Positions 11,204-19,993 are shown, counted from the stretch's first letter. The stretch is 64,000 nt of DNA from Lactobacillus kimbladii (GCF_000970755.1 NZ_KQ034007.1:1222037-1286036), one strand, 5' to 3'. Notes: generated by a model not told the origin, from the sequence alone. Numbers and translations are program-made.

Positions 11204-11839
11204 ATGCATCAAGATCAAATTATTAATAAGTTAGTTGATAAAAAAATTATTACAATATCCCCTGACAAACCATTCACTTATGCAAGTGGCATGTTATCTC
11301 CCATTTATACTGATTTAAGATTAACTGTTTCCTATCCAGACTTGCGTGACTGGATTGCTTCAGATTTAGCAGCTCTTATTAAAGAAAAATATTCAGATGT
11401 TAGTATAATCGGTGGCGTTGCTACTGCCGGAATTCCCCATGCGGCCTGGGTTGCTGCTAAATTGCACCTACCAATGATTTATGTACGGCCAAAACCAAAA
11501 GATCATGGAAAAGGTAAACAAATTGAAGGACTTTTTAATAGCCACGACAGAATTGTATTAATCGACGATTTAATTACAACTGGTGGGTCAGTTATTAATG
11601 CGGTAAAAGCAACTGAAAAAGAAGGCGGTAATGTAATCGGCGTGAGTTCAATATTTACTTATTATCTAAAAGATACTAAAGCCAATTTTGCTCAAGCTAA
11701 AGTTGACTACAGTCCTCTGTTAACATATCCTGAACTGCTCCAAAAAGAAAAAGAGATGAAATATATAACTCCAACAGAATATGAAGCTTTGAAGAACTGG
11801 CACGAAGATCCTTGGGAATGGGGTAAAAAGTTCCAATAA
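11204..11839 (+). CDS. pyrE: Orotate phosphoribosyltransferase
   Basis: Converts orotate and PRPP to OMP, the substrate of PyrF. It is 211 residues from ATG 11204, preceded by AAAGGAG inside the pyrF end. The PRPP motif IVLIDDLITTGGS is near residue 114, and the flexible-loop KPKDHGKG with its basic residues lies ahead of it. One base separates it from pyrF, which suggests coupling. Confidence 0.95.
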   Translation: MHQDQIINKLVDKKIITISPDKPFTYASGMLSPIYTDLRLTVSYPDLRDWIASDLAALIKEKYSDVSIIGGVATAGIPHAAWVAAKLHLPMIYVRPKPKDHGKGKQIEGLFNSHDRIVLIDDLITTGGSVINAVKATEKEGGNVIGVSSIFTYYLKDTKANFAQAKVDYSPLLTYPELLQKEKEMKYITPTEYEALKNWHEDPWEWGKKFQ

Positions 11840-11873
11840 AAGCAAAGCTAATTGTTTTATGAGATATTAAAAG

Positions 11874-11919
11874 CTGACTAATCTTTTGCTATAACAAGAC
11901 TAGTCAGTTTTTCTTTTAT
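11874..11919 (+). terminator. Terminator after pyrE
   Basis: Arms CTGACTAATCTT (11874-11885) and AAGACTAGTCAG (11896-11907) pair with one mismatch and are followed by TTTTTCTTTT. On the minus strand only four T's follow, so it may also serve the MFS gene less efficiently. Confidence 0.75.
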
Positions 11920-11928
11920 TAAAAAGGT

Positions 11929-13113
11929 TTAATGGTGCCTTATTGCACCGTTCAAACGAACGCGGTAAGGTAAATAAATTAATATCATAAACGGTATTAA
12001 AATTAGTTGCACTAAATAAAAATATTTAACTGGCAATAAGTCATTTATAAATCCCATGATTATTGGACCAAAAGCCATGCCAAAGTCGAGACCTAAGTAA
12101 AATGTGCTACTTGCTAAGCCCTGCTCACTAATTGGCGCTAAGAGCATTGCAGTTGACTGTAAAACTGAATACATTAAGCCATAACCAATAGCCATAAAAG
12201 TAGCTGCGAGAGCCATTACCCAGTTATTTTTCATTGTTGCCAGCAAAATTAGGTAAATCATGGTAGCGACAACACTATACCAAAACCAAGTGCCAAATTT
12301 AACGGTATCAAAGAGATTTTTTAAAACTATTCTAATAAGCAATAATACGACGGCATAAATCAAAAAATAGGAGCCGACATTTACATTCAAATGCCGTTCT
12401 TCAACATAAGTGACCAAATCGGCTTGTGTGGCAAAATAAGGAAAGGCAAATAAAGTAGTGAGAATTGCTATCGGCAATACGTTTTTCTGAATGATTTTGA
12501 GATGCAAAAATGATTTTTTCTTTTCTGAATGCTTAACTTCTTTGGGTTTGGCTTTATTGCCAACAAATTGAATGATAATGACCATCACAAAAGCCGAAAT
12601 AGCGGAAGCAATGATAGCAGTCCTGTAACCAGTTTTTTGATAAATACTAATAGCTAGCGCTGGAGCAACAGCCATTGCCAGTGCATTCATTAGACCATAA
12701 AAGCCCATTGCCTGCCCAACATGTGCACGTGGTACTAAGAAGGCTAGCCAAGTCGTCATGCAAACCGTGCAAAGAACATAGCCTGAACCGTTAATTAAGC
12801 GAAAAAGGAGCAGCCAATTGCTTGCTGGAGCTATTACGTAGCCGGTTACACCGACCACTATCAGAATACCGCCTATAAAAGATAAACGATATTTTGAAAA
12901 TTTATCTGTCAAATTGCCAGCAATCGGTCGTAAAAACATTGCAGCTATACTCATAATTCCCACAATTAAGCCTGCAAAGCCGCTGCTAGCTCCTAGACTT
13001 TTAGCATAGCCGTTAATCAGAGGGTTCACAAACATGGTACTAAACATAAAAAAGAATGAAGCTGCCATAACTAATAATACATCTTTAGTATAAACCGATT
13101 TTTCTTTTGTCAT
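11929..13113 (-). CDS. MFS transporter, substrate unknown
   Basis: A 394-residue major facilitator protein with about 12 hydrophobic segments. The loop after segment 2 carries a motif-A variant (GNLTDKFSKYR), and a charged cytoplasmic loop near residues 185-205 separates the halves. The general shape fits drug or metabolite exporters of the YfmO/AraJ kind, but nothing in the sequence fixes a substrate. It is a single gene, convergent with pyrE and followed upstream by a long AT-rich gap. Confidence 0.85.
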   Translation of the reverse strand: MTKEKSVYTKDVLLVMAASFFFMFSTMFVNPLINGYAKSLGASSGFAGLIVGIMSIAAMFLRPIAGNLTDKFSKYRLSFIGGILIVVGVTGYVIAPASNWLLLFRLINGSGYVLCTVCMTTWLAFLVPRAHVGQAMGFYGLMNALAMAVAPALAISIYQKTGYRTAIIASAISAFVMVIIIQFVGNKAKPKEVKHSEKKKSFLHLKIIQKNVLPIAILTTLFAFPYFATQADLVTYVEERHLNVNVGSYFLIYAVVLLLIRIVLKNLFDTVKFGTWFWYSVVATMIYLILLATMKNNWVMALAATFMAIGYGLMYSVLQSTAMLLAPISEQGLASSTFYLGLDFGMAFGPIIMGFINDLLPVKYFYLVQLILIPFMILIYLPYRVRLNGAIRHH

Positions 13114-13282
13114 TTTTACCTCACTTACTTTAAACTTGACTTATCTATTCTATCACTTAAAGGTTGGCATATAATAAAATGTACTAAAAAACGATCTTAT
13201 TTATCCGACCCGCAAAAAACTTGAAGTAAATTTTAGTCTGCATGATTTTGTACTTTTTCTTTCAAAGAAATATAAATCAGCT

Positions 13283-13316
13283 AAAAAAGGTTGTATTGAA
13301 TTTCCGTACAACCTTT
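13283..13316 (-). terminator. Minus-strand terminator in the 13-14 kb gap
   Basis: A perfect 10-bp stem, AAAGGTTGTA (13286-13295) with TACAACCTTT (13307-13316), is followed on the minus strand by six T's. No gene ends shortly upstream of it on that strand. Confidence 0.75.
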
Positions 13317-13565
13317 ATGCTAGTGTATATGTGATTTTTAGATGTTTATTTATAGAAAATTTTATAATTAAATCTACATGCTTGTTATCTTTTTACTTCA
13401 TTAAAGGTAAAAATTTCACAACAATAAATTTCTTTCTACAATTTTATTAATTTTTAATAGTGAGTTCAATTTAATTTATCTCGCTACTAATTTTCAACGT
13501 TAAGGATAAATATAATCTTTAGCATGATGAAACACTTTATAGATTTATTCTTAACATTGCTGCAA

Positions 13566-13603
13566 GCAGCTTCAATTGATCATGACATTGAAGTTGCTTT
13601 TTT
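13566..13603 (+). terminator. Plus-strand terminator in the 13-14 kb gap
   Basis: Arms GCAGCTTCAAT (13566-13576) and ATTGAAGTTGC (13587-13597) form 11 bp with one G-U pair, followed by six T's. No annotated plus-strand gene precedes it, so it implies an unrecognised transcript. Confidence 0.7.
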
Positions 13604-13730
13604 ACTTCATAGCATTTTCTTTCTTAAACTATTAATTAATTTTTTTAATTCAAATATCCTAAATTATTTAAAATAACATTACCTCCCTGATATTATGTAT
13701 AATATATGGTTAAATTTATTAGATAATATA

Positions 13731-13759
13731 ATCCTAATAAATGTAGTCATAAATGTCAA
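13731..13759 (-). promoter_or_regulatory. Orphan minus-strand promoter
   Basis: TTGACA (13754-13759), 17 bp, TAGGAT (13731-13736). About 45 nt downstream is AGGGAGGT, but the only ATG after it opens a three-codon frame. Confidence 0.55.
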
Positions 13760-13822
13760 TAAATTATTTAATTTTAAAAATTTGTTTTTTATTTAAAAAT
13801 AATATAAATATAATTTGTATTT

Positions 13823-13837
13823 TTGAAAGCGCACACA
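13823..13837. promoter_or_regulatory. cre-like CcpA operator
   Basis: TTGAAAGCGCACACA matches the cre consensus WTGNAARCGNWWWCA at all but one position. It lies about 100 bp upstream of the predicted start of the orphan minus-strand promoter, a distance at which CcpA usually activates. Confidence 0.55.
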
Positions 13838-14053
13838 AAAAGTTATATATCTTATTAACTCTTATTTTATTTATACTATTTTAGGAATTAAATGAAAAAG
13901 TAATTACATAGCAACACTTAATAAACACATATAATCTGTTATTAAATAAAATGTAGATATTCCTTTTAAATAGCAAAATTAATTCGTATGGTTAAAAACT
14001 TTTCTAAAATAAAAAAGTGCTCTTTGAAGTTAAATTAAAAAATTTCACAATTT

Positions 14054-14103
14054 AAAAAGACTGACAAATCAACGTTTTATTGACGTGATTTGTCAGCCTT
14101 TTT
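14054..14103. terminator. Bidirectional terminator downstream of glnA
   Basis: The long stem GACTGACAAATCAACG / CGTGATTTGTCAGCC (about 14059-14099) has A and T runs on its two sides, so it can work in both directions. It is the first strong terminator downstream of glnA on the minus strand, about 150 nt after the stop. Confidence 0.8.
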
Positions 14104-14252
14104 AGTTAAGTTAGAGTTTTTTCCCAGACTCTTAAAATTATTGGTCATGTGCAAGAAAAATAATTTAGCCCATTTTTCATCAGCCTTTACATTATTTCCC
14201 TAATTCATGAATTTTCAGTTTCTAGATTTTTTAATTATAAAACAAATTTGTT

Positions 14253-15590
14253 TTAGTAGCCCATGTAACGATTTCTTTCCCAGTCAGAAACAGTTTGAGT
14301 ATATTGAGACCATTCTAATTCTTTAGAATCAATAAAGCTCTGAGTCAAATGTTCACCTAGAGCTGCTTGAATTAATTTATCCTTTTTAAATGCCTTTAAT
14401 GCATTATGCAATGTTGAAGGAAGCGGTTTGATCCCCATCTCATTAAGTTGAGCTTCACTTAAATCAAATAAGTTGCAGGTTACTGGATCCATAGGCATCT
14501 TTTCTTCCTTAATTCCAGCCATTCCTGCACTTAAACATGCGGCTAAAAGCAAGTACGGGTTAGCTGTAGGATCAGCAGAACGCATTTCAAGACGAGTATT
14601 TAATTCCCCTGCAGAAGGTACTCTAACCATAGGAGAACGATTCTTTGAAGCCCAAGAAATATATACTGGAGCTTCAAAACCGGGAATTAAACGCTTGTAT
14701 GAGTTAACAGTCGGGTTGCCAACTGCTGTAATGGCACGTGCATGCTCCAAAATGCCATTTAAAAAGTACAAGGCAGTCTTGGATAAATGATATTTATTAT
14801 TTTTATCATAAAATGCATTTTTACTGCCTTTGAATAAAGACATGTTGGTATGCATGCCGTTGCCTGCTTGACCTTGCAGAGGCTTAGCCATAAATGTAGC
14901 AAATAAGCCATGTCTTTTAGCTATCTCACGCACAATCATTTTAAAAGTTTGCACACGATCAGCTGTTGTCAAAGCGTCATCAAACCTAAAATCAATTTCC
15001 TGCTGACCATCACCAACTTCATGGTGAGCAGCTTCCACTTCAAAACCGATGCTTTCCAAAGTTTCAACAATATCTCGACGACAACTTGCACTTTCATCAT
15101 TTGATGTTAGATCAAAATATGAGGCATGGTCTGGAACTTGAGTAGTCCAATTACCATTTTCATCAAGTTTAAGTAAATGAAATTCAGCTTCAAAACCAAT
15201 ATCAAAAGCGGTAAAGCCCAATTCTTTCATTTGACCAATAACTCTTTTAAGATTATTCCGCGGATCACCTGCAAAAGGTTCACCATCGGTAGTATGAACA
15301 GAACAAGTTAAGCAACCAATTTTACCACCTGTACTGTCACCCCAAGGCAAAACGGACCAGGTGGAAAAATCTGGATATAATATCATATCACTTTCTTCCA
15401 AACGAACAAATCCGTCAATCGAAGAACCATCAAAGCGTACGTCATTTTCTAGAACCTTGTCTAACTGACTATTTGGAACCTCAACTGCTTTTAGCGTTCC
15501 ATTGATATCTGTGAAAGCCAGTCTAATAAATCTGACATCTTCTTCTTTGACACTTTTTCTTATGTCATCTGCTGAAATTTTCTTTGTCAT
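14253..15590 (-). CDS. glnA: Glutamine synthetase, type I
   Basis: Makes glutamine from glutamate, ammonia and ATP. At 445 residues it has the length of the Firmicute type I-alpha enzyme and lacks the adenylylation loop of enterobacterial GlnA. The N-terminal beta-grasp holds FTDINGTLK and DGSSIDGF; the catalytic domain holds EAEFHLL, the [14 protein letters not shown] block near residue 190 and the [10 protein letters not shown] loop. It is controlled by a GlnR box over its promoter. The usual upstream partner glnR is missing: the next gene is a PLP enzyme. Confidence 0.96.
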   Translation of the reverse strand: MTKKISADDIRKSVKEEDVRFIRLAFTDINGTLKAVEVPNSQLDKVLENDVRFDGSSIDGFVRLEESDMILYPDFSTWSVLPWGDSTGGKIGCLTCSVHTTDGEPFAGDPRNNLKRVIGQMKELGFTAFDIGFEAEFHLLKLDENGNWTTQVPDHASYFDLTSNDESASCRRDIVETLESIGFEVEAAHHEVGDGQQEIDFRFDDALTTADRVQTFKMIVREIAKRHGLFATFMAKPLQGQAGNGMHTNMSLFKGSKNAFYDKNNKYHLSKTALYFLNGILEHARAITAVGNPTVNSYKRLIPGFEAPVYISWASKNRSPMVRVPSAGELNTRLEMRSADPTANPYLLLAACLSAGMAGIKEEKMPMDPVTCNLFDLSEAQLNEMGIKPLPSTLHNALKAFKKDKLIQAALGEHLTQSFIDSKELEWSQYTQTVSDWERNRYMGY

Positions 15591-15668
15591 GCTTCTCCAC
15601 CTAAAAAATCACACAATAATTGGTACAGTCTAAACTAGAAATTTGTTTCTCGTTTAAAACTAGATTTT

Positions 15669-15708
15669 AGATTAGCAAATGTTTAAAAACTTGTAAAGTG
15701 GTCTAACA
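15669..15708 (-). promoter_or_regulatory. glnA promoter with overlapping GlnR box
   Basis: TGTTAGACCACTTTACA (15692-15708, minus strand) fits TGTNA-N7-TNACA exactly, the GlnR/TnrA operator. Its last six bases, TTTACA, serve as a -35; TAATCT (15669-15674) follows after 17 bp. A repressor on this box would block the promoter. Confidence 0.8.
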
Positions 15709-15761
15709 AAAAATATTAAAACTTTACCAAACTTTTACTTTACTTTTATAAATATCCTTGA

Positions 15762-17012
15762 TTAATTTTGAAAAAATAATTCATTAACTGCATTTGTGAT
15801 CGCTATTTTCACATGAGCATAGGTTAATCCACCTTGCATATATAGAGCATAAGGCGGTCTAATTGGACCATCTCCAGAAAACTCAATACTTGCACCTTCA
15901 ATAAATGAACCATCAGCCATAATCACTTGATCTTCATATCCAGTATCATTACTCGGAATAGGATCAACAAATGAATTAATTGGTGAGTTTTCCTGTAAAG
16001 TTTTAGCAAATCTGATCATTTTGTCTTTATCATGAAAAATCACTGTTTGAATTAAGTCAGTTCTTTCATCATTCCATTTAGGTGAAACCTCTAATCCCAT
16101 CTTTTCTAATAAAGCTGATGAGTAAATTGCACCTTTAATAGCATTGCCGGTAACACTCGGTGACACAAAAAGGCCCTCAAAATAATCAAGATTATTATTT
16201 AAGCTGGCTCCTTCTTCGCGACCAATACCACCGGCCGTAAGTCTTGCCGCAGTGTTTTCAATCAGTTCGTGCTTACCAACAACATAACCACCTATTTTTG
16301 CCAGTCCACCACCAGCATTCTTAATTAATGAGCCAGCCATTATATCAGCACCATATTCAGTAGGTTCATGTTGCTCAGAAAATTCTCCGTAACAGTTATC
16401 AACAAAAACTATACTTTTCGGCGAAACTTCCCTGATCATTTTAATCATTGGCTTGATTTTTGCCACTGTAAAACTTGGTCTGGTATTGTAGCCTCGTGAA
16501 CGCTGAATGACAACCATTTTAGGTTGATGTTCTTTTAACAGCTTTCGTGCAGAAGCAAAATCAACACTGCCATCAGATAACAAATTAACGTGAGAAAACT
16601 TAACACCATATTGTTTCAAGCTACCACGACCATTACCGGCAATTCCAATAACTTGTTGCAATGTATCATAAGGCATACCAGTTAAATAGATTAGTTCATC
16701 ACCTGGCAGCAAATTTCCTGCCATTGCAGTAGCCAAAGTATGAGTACCAGAAACAAACTGTGAACGGACTAAGGCATCCTCAGTGTTAAATATCTGTGCG
16801 TAAATACGATCTAGCTTATCTCGCCCGCTGTCATCTGACCCGTACCCAGTACTGCCAATTAAATCAGATTCAGCAACAGCTTTGTCTTTAAAAGCTTGTA
16901 AAACTTTATTTTGATTAAATAGAATATTTTGATCAATTTTTGCTAATTGCGGCGCTATCTGTTTGTCAGTTTCTGCTACTATTTCATTTAATTCATTTGG
17001 CCAGTTATTCAT
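15762..17012 (-). CDS. PLP-dependent methionine gamma-lyase-like protein (YnbB / 'aluminium resistance' family)
   Basis: A 416-residue fold-type I PLP enzyme of the COG4100 family, related to cystathionine and methionine gamma-lyases. The stretch GSLIKNAGGGLAKIGGYVVG near residues 235-254 holds the probable PLP lysine. Activity is not settled for most members; the aluminium-resistance label is historical. It overlaps the miaA stop by 8 nt (ATGAATAA), matching the miaA-ynbB neighbourhood of Bacillus. Confidence 0.85.
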   Translation of the reverse strand: MNNWPNELNEIVAETDKQIAPQLAKIDQNILFNQNKVLQAFKDKAVAESDLIGSTGYGSDDSGRDKLDRIYAQIFNTEDALVRSQFVSGTHTLATAMAGNLLPGDELIYLTGMPYDTLQQVIGIAGNGRGSLKQYGVKFSHVNLLSDGSVDFASARKLLKEHQPKMVVIQRSRGYNTRPSFTVAKIKPMIKMIREVSPKSIVFVDNCYGEFSEQHEPTEYGADIMAGSLIKNAGGGLAKIGGYVVGKHELIENTAARLTAGGIGREEGASLNNNLDYFEGLFVSPSVTGNAIKGAIYSSALLEKMGLEVSPKWNDERTDLIQTVIFHDKDKMIRFAKTLQENSPINSFVDPIPSNDTGYEDQVIMADGSFIEGASIEFSGDGPIRPPYALYMQGGLTYAHVKIAITNAVNELFFQN

Positions 17013-17925
17013 TTAACCAAACCTCAACTTTCTGTGTAATTTTATTTAAACAATTCGGATCTTTAAGCGGATCAAACCAAGTGACAGGTAATTGATGACG
17101 AAAATACGTCAGCTGCCTCTTAGCATATCTTCTTGAAGCTGTTTTTAAATTTGAAATGCAATTTTCAAGGTTATCTTGTTTTGCAAAATAAGGAAACAAC
17201 TCTTTATAACCAATAGCCTGCAGGATTGTATATTCTTGAGCACGATTTTGATAAACAAATTTTGCTTCTTCAAGCAAGCCTTGTTCCATCATCTGATCAA
17301 CACGCGAATCAATTCTACGGTAGATTTTAGCACGATCTGAATTGAGACCAATAATGAGGTAATCATATCTTGCCTTTATTTTTTTCTGCTGTTGTGAAAA
17401 CTTTTTTCCTGTACGTTCAATTACTGTCAGCGCCCGTAAAACACGGCGAGAGTTATTTGATGGAATTTTTTGAGCGGCTTCTGGATCTCTCTTGTCTAAC
17501 TCTGCCCACAATTCATTTTTACCATGTTCCTGCAAAAAGTTTTCCCATTTTTTCGTTGTCACTGATTCTTGGCGAGACGGTTCTCCTAATTTCATTTTGT
17601 TTAAAAGTGCATTAACATAAAAACCAGTACCACCCACTAACAGTGGTAGCTTATTTTTGGTAGTGATTTGTTCAACCGCTTTTTCAGCCTGCTCAATAAA
17701 ATCTATCACAGAATACGGTTCAAAAACTGATTGAGTATCAACAAGGTAATGTCGAATCGTCTTTTGCTCGGCTTTAGTTGCTTTTGCAGTCCCGATTGCC
17801 ACCTCTTTATAAACCTGCATTGAATCACCCGAAATTATTTCAGCATTTACTTTTTGAGCAAGCTGAATTGCCAAAGAGGTTTTTCCAATTGCTGTTGGTC
17901 CCACTATTGCCAGAACTTTCTGCAT
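17005..17925 (-). CDS. miaA: tRNA dimethylallyltransferase
   Basis: Adds the isopentenyl group to A37 of tRNAs that read UNN codons. It is 306 residues with the N-terminal P-loop GPTAIGKTS, the substrate loop SGDSMQVYK near residue 34, GGTGFYVNAL near residue 98 and the C-terminal tRNA-binding RRYAKRQLTYFR. It is translationally coupled to the downstream PLP-enzyme gene. Confidence 0.95.
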   Translation of the reverse strand: MQKVLAIVGPTAIGKTSLAIQLAQKVNAEIISGDSMQVYKEVAIGTAKATKAEQKTIRHYLVDTQSVFEPYSVIDFIEQAEKAVEQITTKNKLPLLVGGTGFYVNALLNKMKLGEPSRQESVTTKKWENFLQEHGKNELWAELDKRDPEAAQKIPSNNSRRVLRALTVIERTGKKFSQQQKKIKARYDYLIIGLNSDRAKIYRRIDSRVDQMMEQGLLEEAKFVYQNRAQEYTILQAIGYKELFPYFAKQDNLENCISNLKTASRRYAKRQLTYFRHQLPVTWFDPLKDPNCLNKITQKVEVWLNE

Positions 17926-17954
17926 CTTTTTCCCTCATTCAATAAATAGTATAG

Positions 17955-17987
17955 AAAAAACACGTTTGAAAATTAACAAACATGTTT
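17955..17987 (-). terminator. Terminator after the rhodanese-like gene
   Basis: Arms 17977-17987 and 17958-17968 (AAACATGTTTG / CAAACGTGTTT on the minus strand) are followed by T's. It separates the 18-20 kb cluster from miaA. Confidence 0.75.
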
Positions 17988-17992
17988 TCTCA

Positions 17993-18397
17993 TTAATATT
18001 TGGACTTCTTAGTGCGACCGTCCCATTCATCAAAGCCATTTTTTAACCATTTGATAGAAGAAAAGTTCTTTTTCTGTAAAAATCTGGCAGCACGTAAAGT
18101 AACTGATAAAGAATCAGAGTATAAATAAACTGGAAGATCGGACCTTAATTCAGTATATTGATACTTAAGCATTGTGTAAGGTAAGTTTCTTGCTCCATCA
18201 ATATGTTTTCTTTTGAAAGGTTCCTTTTCACGTAAATCCACTACTTGCGCTTTACGCATTCCCTTATTAAATTCATCATTTGATAAATCTCCACCACCTA
18301 AGCGCTTAGTCTGGATTTTATTCCATAACCATACTGCAACAAAGGCTAAAATTACAATAATTAAAACCGCATCTAGAATTAATAAAAATGTTGACAT
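17993..18397 (-). CDS. Membrane-anchored rhodanese-like protein without active-site cysteine
   Basis: 134 residues: an N-terminal membrane helix (about residues 4-25), then a rhodanese fold with VVDLREKEPFKRKHIDGARNLP. At the active-site loop, where sulfurtransferases have CxxxxR, the sequence is YSDSLSVTLR. The whole protein has no cysteine, so it cannot act as a classic sulfurtransferase. It resembles B. subtilis YqhL in size and layout. The role is unknown; binding or scaffolding at the membrane is possible. Confidence 0.8.
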   Translation of the reverse strand: MSTFLLILDAVLIIVILAFVAVWLWNKIQTKRLGGGDLSNDEFNKGMRKAQVVDLREKEPFKRKHIDGARNLPYTMLKYQYTELRSDLPVYLYSDSLSVTLRAARFLQKKNFSSIKWLKNGFDEWDGRTKKSKY

Positions 18398-18451
18398 AAA
18401 TTGTATTTCTCCTACTAAAAGTTTCTAAAAACAATATACTCTTAATGTAGC

Positions 18452-18670
18452 TTAAGAGCCATGCTTATTTTTATTTCTGCGTTCTTCATATTCGTATTCA
18501 CGCCGCAGTATTATTTTTGCAACTAAATAATCATGTTTGTCAATTAAATGCGAACGATTGATGTTGTCCAATTCGAGAGCCATCAGTTCAATATCCCAAA
18601 TTCTCTTGCCGACATGAACAAAAATACCGTATTTTTCCAAAAGCTGTTGCACATCATACAGAGTTTTCAT
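18452..18670 (-). CDS. yqgQ: YqgQ family protein (DUF910)
   Basis: A 72-residue, mostly helical protein of the small Firmicute YqgQ family; no enzymatic role is established, though a nucleic-acid-binding role has been proposed. The start codon overlaps the rhomboid stop by one base (TAATG), and the pair keeps the yqgP-yqgQ order of Bacillus. Confidence 0.85.
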   Translation of the reverse strand: MKTLYDVQQLLEKYGIFVHVGKRIWDIELMALELDNINRSHLIDKHDYLVAKIILRREYEYEERRNKNKHGS

Positions 18671-19350
18671 TATAAGTTAATTACCATACCCATTCTGACA
18701 GCTGCCACACAATAAATTATTAAAGCACATACTGCAACAACACGCATTTTTATTGAATAATTTCTCAAGTTTTTTTCACCTAAAATCACAGCAATTAAAA
18801 ATCCGGCTATAAAACCGCCAATATGTCCTGGAATATCGATGTTAGGAGCAAAAAGGTCAAGTCCTATATTAATCAACGCCAGCCAGAATGATTGTCTGCC
18901 GAGATAAACAAGAATTGGATTCGTCCGATTTTGCAATGCAATAGCAGTCATTGCGCCAAAAAGTCCAAATAAAGCCGTTGAAGCTCCGGCACTAATGGCA
19001 TTATCATTTCCCCAAGCCAGGCTTAAAAGGTTTCCACCAATACCTGAAAGTAAATAGATGACTAAAAAACGCCAATGACCTATTATTGTTTCCATATAAA
19101 CACCAAGATAATAAATCATTACTGCATTTGATATTAAATGCATAATTCCAATATGTAAAAATTGTGCAGTGAACAGGCGCCACCACTGATTACCTATAAC
19201 AATAGCATCATTTTTCATAGCTCCCATTTTCATTAAAACATAGATATTTTCGGAGCCACCTATTGCAGTTTCAATTAAAAAGACCAAGAAAAGAATAACC
19301 AATATACTGACGGTTATATAACAATTTTTCAGGTTTTGTCGCTGGTTCAT
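18670..19350 (-). CDS. gluP: Rhomboid family intramembrane serine protease
   Basis: 226 residues with about six or seven membrane helices. The serine is in GASTALFGLFG near residue 133 and the partner histidine in GHIGGFIAGF near residue 186. The early HIGIMHLISNAVMIYYLG supplies the His and Asn of the oxyanion site. It is shorter than B. subtilis YqgP/GluP, lacking the large extra N-terminal domain, and ends in an overlap with yqgQ. Confidence 0.88.
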   Translation of the reverse strand: MNQRQNLKNCYITVSILVILFLVFLIETAIGGSENIYVLMKMGAMKNDAIVIGNQWWRLFTAQFLHIGIMHLISNAVMIYYLGVYMETIIGHWRFLVIYLLSGIGGNLLSLAWGNDNAISAGASTALFGLFGAMTAIALQNRTNPILVYLGRQSFWLALINIGLDLFAPNIDIPGHIGGFIAGFLIAVILGEKNLRNYSIKMRVVAVCALIIYCVAAVRMGMVINL

Positions 19351-19361
19351 AATAGCCTCAG

Positions 19362-19940
19362 TTATTTCGATAAAATTGATTCAGGAGTGATAATTGTTTG
19401 AATTGGAACATCAGTTGATTCTATTTTCCATGCTGCAGTTTCAAAAATCATTTTTGAATTGACTAAAGCTACTGTCTTTGAACTAGGATGTTTTGCCAAA
19501 AAGCGATCATAATAGCCTCCGCCAAAGCCTAAACGTTGATGTGAGTCTAAAGCAAAAGCCAGTCCAGGCACAATAATTAAGTCAAGATCATTATTAATCT
19601 GTGCGTCCGGTTCACTTACTTCAGCCACACCAAATTTGGACTTAGTTAACTTGGTCATATAACTATAATAGATAAAATCTTGTGAACGTTCACTGTTATC
19701 ATTAGCCCGTGCTAAATAAACATCTTTTCCTTGATCCCATAGCTGAGCAATTAGACCTGAGGTATCTACCTCATAAGTAAGAGAAGAAGTTATCCCAATG
19801 CTTTGGCATTTGTCAAGGAGTTCAGAATTCATAATATTCTTAAGTAGAACCTGATCTTCAGCATTCTTTTCAGCGGTTTCCGCAAAGCCGCTTAGTTTTT
19901 CAACTTGTTGTTGTCTAATTTCTTTTTTTAATTTTGTCAT
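19362..19940 (-). CDS. 5-formyltetrahydrofolate cyclo-ligase
   Basis: Converts 5-formyl-THF to 5,10-methenyl-THF with ATP and so recycles a folate storage form. It is 192 residues, the YqgN family size. The substrate and nucleotide motif LGFGGGYYDRFL is near residue 140, and the N-terminal KKEIRQQ helix is typical. It lies 11 nt upstream of the rhomboid gene, in the same order as Bacillus rpmG-yqgN-yqgP-yqgQ. Confidence 0.93.
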   Translation of the reverse strand: MTKLKKEIRQQQVEKLSGFAETAEKNAEDQVLLKNIMNSELLDKCQSIGITSSLTYEVDTSGLIAQLWDQGKDVYLARANDNSERSQDFIYYSYMTKLTKSKFGVAEVSEPDAQINNDLDLIIVPGLAFALDSHQRLGFGGGYYDRFLAKHPSSKTVALVNSKMIFETAAWKIESTDVPIQTIITPESILSK

Positions 19941-19993
19941 GATTCTTCCATATAAAAAATAGCAGGAGCATAGGCTCCTGCCATATTGGTTAA

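Larger units (their letters stand above)
13114..14252. other. 1.1-kb AT-rich stretch without a convincing gene
   Basis: No frame here looks coding. It does hold ordered signals: a minus-strand terminator (13283-13316), a plus-strand terminator (13566-13603), a ribosome-site-like AGGGAGGT on the minus strand (13681-13688), a minus-strand promoter (13731-13759), a near-perfect cre (13823-13837) and a strong bidirectional terminator (14054-14103). It could be the remains of a lost carbon-regulated gene or a locus for an untranslated RNA. Confidence 0.6.

Noticed and set aside
13524-13676. 50-codon hydrophobic frame as a type I toxin gene
   Set aside because: Not listed as a gene: no ribosome site at proper distance, a terminator inside the frame, and no resemblance to Fst-type toxins that I can see.
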